A stretch of DNA of 11,369 nt. Origin: an uncultured Leuconostoc sp. (GTDB taxonomy: Bacteria; Bacillota; Bacilli; Lactobacillales; Lactobacillaceae). The notes beneath the pieces were generated by a model that worked only from the letters and a program-made list of their open reading frames with translations, was not told where the DNA came from and did no database searches. Each line of letters starts with the position of its first letter. The first letter of the stretch is position 1. Both the position numbers and the translations under genes were made by a program. The stretch spans positions 1 to 11,369 of the forward strand of contig USIU01000022.1 of the NCBI GenBank assembly GCA_900554745.1, in the 5' to 3' direction. Below are positions 6,836-11,369 of the stretch, one piece after another.

Positions 6836-7192
6836 ATGTTAGCATTGGCTAGAAATGATAATCAAAAAACCGTCATGGGTATTTTGTCATTGCTACCTGG
6901 TTTACGCGAGTTGCCGTTCTTAAAGGCTGAAATGGCTTGGTACAATGATCGGGAATCACGGTGTCTTTACATTTGGCAGCGTAGTAATTGGGTACAAGGC
7001 GTGTTGGGTGTTGAATTTTTGGACCATGATATTGTGCTGGTACGGCATGTTGCGTTTACCCCAGAAGCACGTACAGTTGAGAACTATTTTGAGCTATTAT
7101 CTGATTTTCAAACGCAAAATCCAACGGCTTTTTTGATGGGGACTTTAGATAATCAAAAGTTAATTAATAAGTGGAGAAGAGCAACATCGTAG
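6836..7192 (+). CDS. ribT: RibT-like protein (GNAT-type, riboflavin-linked)
   Basis: A 118-residue protein resembling RibT, a small GNAT-fold acetyltransferase-like protein encoded in the riboflavin operon of Bacillus and in the xerD-scpA interval of lactic acid bacteria. Visible features are MGILSLLPGLRELPFLKAEM near the N-terminus, a central strand pair ending in VQGVLGVEFLDHDIVLVRHVAF (GNAT-like beta strands) and the end FLMGTLDNQKLINKWR. I see no complete acetyl-CoA loop (Q/RxxGxG/A), so enzyme activity is uncertain. A GGGAGAAAG ribosome binding site precedes the ATG. No riboflavin biosynthesis genes are adjacent, though the FMN-controlled riboflavin importer ribU lies 2.3 kb downstream. 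The gene overlaps the next one, scpA, by 22 bases. Confidence 0.72.
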   Translation: MLALARNDNQKTVMGILSLLPGLRELPFLKAEMAWYNDRESRCLYIWQRSNWVQGVLGVEFLDHDIVLVRHVAFTPEARTVENYFELLSDFQTQNPTAFLMGTLDNQKLINKWRRATS

Positions 7193-7947
7193 CGCAGCGT
7201 TTAACAATCAAATTAAGTGATTTTGAAGGCCCGTTAGATTTATTACTGCATTTAATTAAAAAGTCAGAACTTGATATTTTTGATTTACCAATTGCGACGA
7301 TTACGGCCCAATATCTTGCCTTCATTCAAACGCAACAAGAGATGCAACTTGATGTCGCGTCCGAATATTTGGTGATGGCAGCGACTTTAGTTCAGATTAA
7401 ATCAGCTGATCTATTGCCGCCAGAAACATATGACGATGAGGTGTTGTTGGATGAGTATCAAGATCCACGTGAGGAATTGATGCGGCAACTGCTGACCTAC
7501 AAGCAGTTCCAAGCAGCAAGTGCGCAGCTGCGGGAACGCGAGCAAGTCGATCATCAATCATTTGCGCGCTTACCGATGGCGGTGCCAGCAGATTTTGAAT
7601 TGGACGTGGCGCTAGCACCAGGCCTTGGGTTAGTCGACTTGCAACTGGCCTTTGCCAAATTACTACGTAAAAAACGTCAGCACGAACCGATTAGCCGTCG
7701 CGTTGTGCGTGAAAAAATGACAATGGCACAGGCTGTGACCAACATTCGTCGCCACTTTGCCACGCATCAGGTTGGTGATATGGTCACTTTTGCGTCGTTA
7801 TTTGATCAGTTACATGATCGGGAATCGCTGGTCATGACGTTTATTGCTTTGCTGGAAATGGCAAAGGCAGATCAAGTGATTTTGCATCAAACAGATGCAC
7901 AAGCAGAAATATTTGTAGAAATTGAGAACTTAGACGGGCATGAATAA
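7171..7947 (+). CDS. scpA: segregation and condensation protein A (ScpA)
   Basis: The kleisin subunit of the bacterial SMC condensin complex, which bridges SMC heads together with ScpB for chromosome segregation. The family hallmark DFEGPLDLLLHLIKKSELDIFDLPI is present near the N-terminus, followed by YLVMAATLVQIKSADLLP. The C-terminal winged helix is recognisable in MVTFASLFDQLHDRESLVMTFIALLEMAK. Length (about 250 residues) is normal. The start is uncertain: the only standard codon is GTG at 7171, which has no ribosome binding site in front of it and lies inside the end of ribT. A GGAG (7172-7175) sits within that GTG region and would fit an ATC codon at 7186, where relatives would be expected to have an ATG before VAQRLTIKL. 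The stop overlaps the scpB start by 8 bases. Confidence 0.93.
   Translation: MEKSNIVAQRLTIKLSDFEGPLDLLLHLIKKSELDIFDLPIATITAQYLAFIQTQQEMQLDVASEYLVMAATLVQIKSADLLPPETYDDEVLLDEYQDPREELMRQLLTYKQFQAASAQLREREQVDHQSFARLPMAVPADFELDVALAPGLGLVDLQLAFAKLLRKKRQHEPISRRVVREKMTMAQAVTNIRRHFATHQVGDMVTFASLFDQLHDRESLVMTFIALLEMAKADQVILHQTDAQAEIFVEIENLDGHE
7172..7188 (+). promoter_or_regulatory. misplaced ribosome binding site at the scpA start
   Basis: GGAGAAG (7172-7178) lies immediately after the first base of the candidate GTG start and 10 bases (counted from GGAG) before an in-frame ATC at 7186. The ribosome binding site therefore fits the ATC and cannot serve the GTG. Either ATC is used as a rare start, or ScpA is made by coupling to ribT from the GTG, or one base differs here from the true genome. 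Confidence 0.5.
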
Positions 7948-8539
7948 TTTGAGTCAGATTGAAGCGCTACTCTTTGTCGCTGGTGATGAAGGCATGGCGC
8001 TGTCAACGATTTGTAGTATTACCCAATTTGATAAGCCGGCGGTGTTAAACTTAATTGAAACACTCGCTCACAACTATGCCGATGATCCCAACAGTGCCTT
8101 AGAAATCCGCGAAGCGGACGGGCTGTATCGTTTGGTCACCAAACCGGCACTTGGCGCAGTTGTTAAGGGTTACTTTGAAGCGCCAGCTCAGACGACCTTA
8201 TCGCAAGCTCAGCTCGAATCATTGGTTATCATTGCCTATAAGCAACCGATTACGCGCATTGAAATTGATCAAATTCGTGGGGTTCAGTCAGCAGGGACGA
8301 TTCAAAAGTTGCTCTTACGTCAGTTAATTGTTGAGTCTGGGCGGAAAGATGAACCGGGCCGGCCTATTATGTATGGGACTTCAGCTGAATTTTTAGATTA
8401 CTTTGGCTTGAAATCACTCGACGAACTCCCACCGTTACCAGAATTTGACACGTTTGATGTCGCAGATAGTGGGGGCGAATTATTTACCAGCGCATTCGAT
8501 GCGCAGATGACAGAAATGGAAGAAAAGAATGATGTCTGA
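7940..8539 (+). CDS. scpB: segregation and condensation protein B (ScpB)
   Basis: A 199-residue ScpB, the double winged-helix dimer that binds ScpA in the SMC condensin. Visible marks are SQIEALLFVAGDEGM at the N-terminus, the linker LVTKP, the second winged helix LESLVIIAYKQPITRIEIDQIRGVQ and the strongly conserved GRKDEPGRPIMYGTS. The family's usual length is about 180-200 residues; the acidic tail (about residues 165-199) is poorly conserved. The ATG overlaps the scpA stop by 8 bases, a coupling that suits the fixed ScpA-ScpB ratio of the complex. No strong separate ribosome binding site is seen (ACGGG at 7934-7938 is too close). Confidence 0.95.
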   Translation: MNNLSQIEALLFVAGDEGMALSTICSITQFDKPAVLNLIETLAHNYADDPNSALEIREADGLYRLVTKPALGAVVKGYFEAPAQTTLSQAQLESLVIIAYKQPITRIEIDQIRGVQSAGTIQKLLLRQLIVESGRKDEPGRPIMYGTSAEFLDYFGLKSLDELPPLPEFDTFDVADSGGELFTSAFDAQMTEMEEKNDV

Positions 8540-9281
8540 AGAAGCACAACGTTTACAAAAAGTTATTGCGCAAGCAGGACTTGCTTCACGGCGTGGGGCA
8601 GAAGAATTGATCGCACAAGGACGTGTGCAGGTCAATGGTGAAACGGTCACGACTTTAGGGGTAAAAGTGTTGCCACATGATACGGTTGAAGTGGATGGCG
8701 CCCCAATTGAAGGTCGCGAAAAACTCGTGTATTACTTGATGAACAAGCCACGCGGTGTTGTCACGACAAATAGTGATGACAAAGGCCGTCAGACGGTGCT
8801 GGATGTCTTAGAAGATGTCCCACAACGTGTGTATCCCGTTGGCCGTTTGGATTATGATACAACGGGTGTCTTACTATTGACGAATGATGGTGTGATTGCC
8901 AATCAATTGATGCATCCGAAATTACGTGTTGACAAGGTTTATATGGCCAAGGTCGAGGGAATTGCTACTGACGAAAAGCTCGCGCCCTTAAAGCGAGGTG
9001 TCGTGATTCAAGGTCGAAAAACTGCACCAGCGCGCGTGAGTGTTGAGCGGGTGGATAAAGACAAAAAAACCAGTATGGTACGGGTCATTATTCATGAAGG
9101 TCGCAACCACCAAGTGAAAAATATGCTCCAAAAGGTGGGGTTGCCAGTCGCAAAGTTAACGCGCGAACAATATGCCTTCTTTGATCTAACGGGCTTGCAA
9201 TCTGGGGAATACCGTAAATTAACCAGTGCAGAAGTTAAACGCCTCAAGAATCAAGACTATAAAATGTATCGGCGTCGCTAA
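8529..9281 (+). CDS. rluB: 23S rRNA pseudouridine synthase (RluB family)
   Basis: A 250-residue RsuA/RluB-type pseudouridine synthase. An S4 RNA-binding domain occupies about residues 8-60 (LQKVIAQAGLASRRGAEELI, GRVQVNG), followed by the catalytic domain with NKPRGVVTT at 72-80 and the signature GRLDYDTTGVLLLTNDG, in which D108 is the catalytic aspartate. EGRNHQVKNML is a further family motif. In Bacillus the equivalent enzyme next to scpB modifies U2633 of 23S rRNA (U2605 in E. coli). Two ATG codons, 8529 and 8532, are adjacent; either may be used, and both overlap the end of scpB. It is the last gene of the operon: no clear terminator follows, but a new promoter starts within 5 bases of its stop. 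Confidence 0.93.
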   Translation: MMSEEAQRLQKVIAQAGLASRRGAEELIAQGRVQVNGETVTTLGVKVLPHDTVEVDGAPIEGREKLVYYLMNKPRGVVTTNSDDKGRQTVLDVLEDVPQRVYPVGRLDYDTTGVLLLTNDGVIANQLMHPKLRVDKVYMAKVEGIATDEKLAPLKRGVVIQGRKTAPARVSVERVDKDKKTSMVRVIIHEGRNHQVKNMLQKVGLPVAKLTREQYAFFDLTGLQSGEYRKLTSAEVKRLKNQDYKMYRRR

Positions 9282-9285
9282 TGCC

Positions 9286-9314
9286 TTGCTTTGTGACAAT
9301 TACTTTGTTACAAT
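9286..9314 (+). promoter_or_regulatory. ribU promoter
   Basis: TTGCTT (9286-9291) is followed after 17 bases by TACAAT (9309-9314), which is preceded by TG to give the extended -10 TGTTACAAT. Transcription would begin near 9321, about 20 bases before the riboswitch aptamer. Confidence 0.65.
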
Positions 9315-9338
9315 TAGTAAGTAATCTTAATTAAATAT

Positions 9339-9464
9339 ACTTCAGGGTCGGGTGCAAATCCCAACCGGCGGTGAGACATGCAAGACATGGTAAGCCCGCG
9401 ACCTGCGTTAGCAGCTGATCTGGTCAAAATCCAGAGCCGACCGTAAAGTCGGGTATAAAGAAGT
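9339..9464 (+). ncRNA. FMN riboswitch (RFN element)
   Basis: The conserved core of the FMN aptamer is easy to read: AGGGTCGGGTGCAAATCCC (9344-9362), ACCGGCGGTGAGA, AAGCCCGCGACC, CTGGTCAAAATCCAG (9420-9434), AGCCGACCGTAAAGTCGGGT. P1 is closed by ACTTC (9339-9343) with GAAGT (9460-9464), and P6 by CCGAC (9437-9441) with GTCGG (9448-9452). It stands between the ribU promoter and ribU. FMN binding is expected to shut off ribU, most likely by permitting the downstream terminator to form. Confidence 0.96.
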
Positions 9465-9478
9465 TTAAAAAAGAAAGT

Positions 9479-9523
9479 AAAACTGCCTTTTTGTGCTACC
9501 CTGACAAATTGTGCAGTTTTTTT
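9479..9523 (+). terminator. riboswitch-controlled terminator of ribU
   Basis: AAAACTGC (9479-9486) pairs with GCAGTTTT (9513-9520), with a possible inner helix TTTGT/ACAAA, and a run of seven T at 9517-9523. It ends directly at the ribU ribosome binding site GAGG (9524-9527). A competing pairing of GTCGGGTA (9448-9455) with TACCCTGAC (9497-9505, one bulged base) is a good antiterminator candidate. Confidence 0.8.
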
Positions 9524-9534
9524 GAGGCAAAAAA

Positions 9535-10119
9535 ATGTCCGTTTCACACACACGTACGCAACGCTTAACGCTGATTGCGATTTTAAGTGCTATGTCGTTT
9601 GGTTTAATGTTGTTTCCACAACTGCCGTTGATTCCCGGCGCTGATTTTTTGAAATTAGACTTTTCAATTGTACCGGTTTTGATTGCCGGCTACTGGATAG
9701 GGCTGACGGCAGCCCTGTGGACTGTCATCCTGCGGACGCTTTTAAAGTTGATTTTGGCTAATGAAGGCGTGAACACCTACCTCGGCTTACCGGTGAACTT
9801 AGGTGCGATCGTGGTCTTTGCTGTCATCTTATTTTGGATCATGCCGCAGTTTGACGCTAAAAAAGTTGGCCGAGCTGTATTGGCAATTGTGGCAGCAACC
9901 ATTGGGTTAACGTTGGCCGGCGTGGTGATGAACTGGTTGATTGCAGTGCCACTTTACGCTAAATTTGCCCATTTTGATATTGCTAAAATGATTGGCTTGG
10001 GCCGATATTTTATCGCGATGGTGATCCCGTTTAATATTGCGCAAGGGGTGATTTGGGGGATTGTGAGTTTTGCGATTCTGGCTGTGCTGCAACCCTTGCG
10101 ACATAAAATTGTGGCTTAA
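9535..10119 (+). CDS. ribU: riboflavin transporter, ECF S component RibU
   Basis: A 194-residue membrane protein with about six hydrophobic segments, the substrate-binding S component of an energy-coupling factor transporter for riboflavin. It would need the shared EcfA1/EcfA2/EcfT module, which is not in this window. Residues 31-56 carry the RibU hallmark PLIPGADFLKLDFSIVPVLI, followed by LRTLLKLILANEG and the late segment GRYFIAMVIPFNIAQGVIWG. Length fits the family (about 185-210). The ATG has a GAGG ribosome binding site 7 bases upstream, immediately after the riboswitch terminator. The FMN riboswitch confirms the substrate class. Its position between rluB and a LysM gene near cmk resembles the ypaA (fmnP) region of Bacillus. 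No terminator is visible after it. Confidence 0.94.
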   Translation: MSVSHTRTQRLTLIAILSAMSFGLMLFPQLPLIPGADFLKLDFSIVPVLIAGYWIGLTAALWTVILRTLLKLILANEGVNTYLGLPVNLGAIVVFAVILFWIMPQFDAKKVGRAVLAIVAATIGLTLAGVVMNWLIAVPLYAKFAHFDIAKMIGLGRYFIAMVIPFNIAQGVIWGIVSFAILAVLQPLRHKIVA

Positions 10120-10129
10120 GGAAACGTTA

Positions 10130-10160
10130 TCGACATCAACGACCTCCTATGTGGTAAACT
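10130..10160 (+). promoter_or_regulatory. probable promoter of the LysM gene and cmk
   Basis: TAAACT at 10155-10160 is preceded by TGG (10152-10154), giving an extended -10, and TCGACA at 10130-10135 is a -35 candidate at a long spacing of 19. Transcription would start near 10167, about 30 bases before the ATG. Confidence 0.5.
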
Positions 10161-10190
10161 TTTAAGTGAACTATTATGATGGAGGTCGTT
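10138..10190. repeat. perfect 10-bp inverted repeat around the LysM gene promoter and ribosome binding site
   Basis: AACGACCTCC (10138-10147) and GGAGGTCGTT (10181-10190) are exact inverted copies separated by 33 bases. The right arm contains the GGAGG ribosome binding site of the LysM gene; the left arm lies upstream of the -10 box. In an RNA reading through from ribU the two arms could pair and hide the ribosome binding site; in an RNA starting at the local promoter the left arm would be absent. Confidence 0.75.
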
Positions 10191-10195
10191 TTATT

Positions 10196-10762
10196 ATGAA
10201 CGATTTTGACCCAAATAAGATGAGTCGGTCAGCCCGATCAAAGCATCAAAAAATTGAACCTAAGTTTTCGCGTAAATCAAGTCAACGGTCTAGCGAACAC
10301 AAAGGCTTACGCGTATTCTTGATTATTTTGGGCTTGCTCATTTTATCGAGTGTACCAGTTTATGGTTTCTGGGCAAATCATAAAACACCACAACAGCAAG
10401 TTGCGTCGTCAGTGAGTCATAAGAAAACGGCATCGTCGAAAAAAGCATCGTCTGTTGATGCATCATCGTCATCCGTTGCTGCTTCAGATGATACTGCTGT
10501 ATCTGAATCTGCCGTAAGCAGTAGCGATGAGACGAGCTCAGTTGATGAGAGCGTTTCATCAAGTGCTGTCGAAAGTAGTGTCGCACCTGAAGTGTCATCA
10601 TCAAGTGCTGTCAACAATACCGCTGTACTTGGTGCGAGCCAAACGCTTTATAATTTTGCTGTGACCCATGGGATGACAACCGACCAAGTGATCGCCTTGA
10701 ACCCAGGCCTAACGGTGTCAAATTATACCCAGTACGCTGGTCGCGATTTAAATATTCGTTAA
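10196..10762 (+). CDS. membrane-anchored serine-rich LysM protein (YpbE-like)
   Basis: A 188-residue protein. Residues 1-37 are polar and basic (KFSRKSSQRSSEHKG), residues 38-58 form one membrane segment (VFLIILGLLILSSVPVYGFW), residues ~65-145 are a low-complexity serine/alanine/valine/threonine linker, and ~149-188 resemble a LysM peptidoglycan-binding domain (TLYNFAVTHGMTTDQVIALNPGL, then YAGRDLNI). The layout predicts a cytoplasmic N-terminus and a wall-facing LysM domain. The usual GDT at the start of LysM is replaced by GASQT, so binding may be weak. An in-frame ATG at 10166 is rejected because GGAGG at 10181-10185 serves 10196. The linker holds a 15-bp direct repeat. cmk follows 13 bases later and is probably co-transcribed. 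It resembles Bacillus YpbE in layout and position; its function is unknown. Confidence 0.82.
   Translation: MNDFDPNKMSRSARSKHQKIEPKFSRKSSQRSSEHKGLRVFLIILGLLILSSVPVYGFWANHKTPQQQVASSVSHKKTASSKKASSVDASSSSVAASDDTAVSESAVSSSDETSSVDESVSSSAVESSVAPEVSSSSAVNNTAVLGASQTLYNFAVTHGMTTDQVIALNPGLTVSNYTQYAGRDLNIR
10556..10612 (+). repeat. 15-bp direct repeat in the serine-rich linker
   Basis: TCATCAAGTGCTGTC occurs at 10556-10570 and 10598-10612, 42 bases (14 codons) apart and in the same frame, each time within an SSAV-type stretch. It suggests growth of the linker by slippage or recombination and could let its length vary between strains. Confidence 0.7.
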
Positions 10763-10775
10763 GTTAGAGGAGACT

Positions 10776-11369
10776 ATGACAAATAATTTTCAAGTAGCAA
10801 TAGATGGACCGGCATCAGCTGGTAAATCAACGATTGCTAAGATTTTAGCGACACAATTACAATATGTTTATGTGGACACAGGTGCCATGTATCGCGCCAT
10901 CACATTAGCGGCCAAATTAGCTGGCATTGCCTATGATGACGAAGTAGGGGTTGTTGCCTTATTACCTCAGACTCAAGTCCGGTTTGAACCTGGGACACCA
11001 GTACAGCGTGTTTTCTTAAATGATCAAGAGGTGACAGAAGCGATTCGCTCAACGGAAATCACGAACAATGTGTCATTGGTCTCATCATACGCGGCTGTTC
11101 GCGCCGACCTTGTGGCGCGTCAACGTGAAATTGCCAACAGTCATAACGTGATTATGGATGGGCGTGATATTGGGACAACAGTCTTGCCAAACGCCCAAGT
11201 CAAAATCTTCTTGGTTGCCAGTGTTGATGAACGCGCACAGCGTCGTTATCAAGAAAATCTAGCGAAGGGGATGACTGTTGATTTGGCAACCCTAAAGGCT
11301 GAGATTGAAGCACGTGACTATAAGGATTCACATCGACAGATTAGCCCACTAGTCCAAGCTGATGATGCC
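10776..11369 (+). CDS. cmk: cytidylate kinase (partial, C-terminus beyond the window)
   Basis: The first 198 residues of (d)CMP kinase, which transfers phosphate from ATP to CMP or dCMP in pyrimidine nucleotide salvage. Visible are the P-loop GPASAGKST at residues 11-19, DTGAMYRA (34-41), the NMP-binding insert, the conserved VIMDGRDIGTTVLP and KIFLVASVDERAQRRYQE, then the LID-type basic stretch EARDYKDSHRQISPL. The usual length is about 225 residues, so roughly 25 are missing because the window ends, not because the gene is broken. The ATG follows an AGAGGAG ribosome binding site (10766-10772). It is probably in one transcript with the LysM gene. In lactic acid bacteria rpsA often comes next, but that lies outside the window. 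Confidence 0.95.
   Translation, partial: MTNNFQVAIDGPASAGKSTIAKILATQLQYVYVDTGAMYRAITLAAKLAGIAYDDEVGVVALLPQTQVRFEPGTPVQRVFLNDQEVTEAIRSTEITNNVSLVSSYAAVRADLVARQREIANSHNVIMDGRDIGTTVLPNAQVKIFLVASVDERAQRRYQENLAKGMTVDLATLKAEIEARDYKDSHRQISPLVQADDA

Noticed and set aside
9299..9325. ATTACT/AGTAAT hairpin after rluB as a terminator
   Set aside because: It is a short AT-only stem with no T-run and overlaps the ribU promoter boxes, so a terminator role is not supported.
9314..9553. Minus-strand open frame of 79 codons
   Set aside because: It covers the FMN riboswitch and its terminator on the opposite strand, which explain all the structure here.
10338..10617. Two minus-strand open frames opposite the LysM gene
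   Set aside because: They are by-products of the repetitive serine codons (TCA/TCG) of the linker, which read as open frames on the other strand.
1..11369. CRISPR array, tRNA, rRNA, insertion sequence, toxin-antitoxin or phage defence genes
   Set aside because: I looked for regular repeats, cloverleaf sequences, terminal inverted repeats and known defence motifs on both strands and found none that stand up.

Overview
The window is a piece of chromosome from a low-to-moderate GC Gram-positive bacterium. From about position 470 to the end it reads as a lactic acid bacterium of the Lactobacillaceae, most likely the Weissella/Leuconostoc branch. The basis is the S21 protein sequence, CGT/CGC-type arginine codons, strong GGAGG ribosome binding sites, and the gene order xerD-ribT-scpA-scpB-rluB-ribU-LysM gene-cmk. 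The genus is inferred from recognition, not from a search. The first ~465 bases look different: a feoA gene of clostridial (Lachnospiraceae-like) type, rich in AGA and ATA codons.

Layout. 1-~466: feoA with its upstream region, then the first codons of a second plus-strand gene (probably feoB), which stops making sense near 466. ~467-1105 (minus): the N-terminal part of a PucR-type regulator, which loses its C-terminal half at the same point. Both genes break at one position, so this is a join between two unrelated DNAs, either an assembly chimera or a real recombination. 1106-1276: a divergent intergenic region with a good regulator promoter and repeated GTGCA-type motifs. 1277-2542: a metabolite:H+ symporter of the MHS group in the major facilitator superfamily. 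2576-4078: an M32 (Taq) metallocarboxypeptidase. 4204-4389: rpsU with a consensus promoter and its own terminator. 4476-4922: yqeY (GatB/YqeY) with its own terminator.

5036-9281 is a tightly packed run: cvfB, xerD, ribT, scpA, scpB and rluB, with several stop/start overlaps and no terminator between genes, so probably one operon. It joins RNA-binding regulation, dimer resolution, condensin (ScpA-ScpB) chromosome segregation and 23S rRNA pseudouridylation. 9286-9527 holds a promoter, an FMN riboswitch and a terminator that abuts the ribosome binding site of ribU, the riboflavin-binding subunit of an ECF transporter. Riboflavin uptake is therefore FMN-repressed. ribU is followed by a membrane-anchored, serine-rich LysM protein (YpbE-like), whose ribosome binding site is one arm of a perfect 10-bp inverted repeat, and by cmk (cytidylate kinase), which runs off the window.

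Most of the window is conserved housekeeping DNA. I see no CRISPR array, insertion sequence, tRNA or rRNA, and no clear undescribed system. The points most worth checking are the chimeric join near 466, the odd start of scpA, the riboswitch expression platform, and the inverted repeat in front of the LysM gene.
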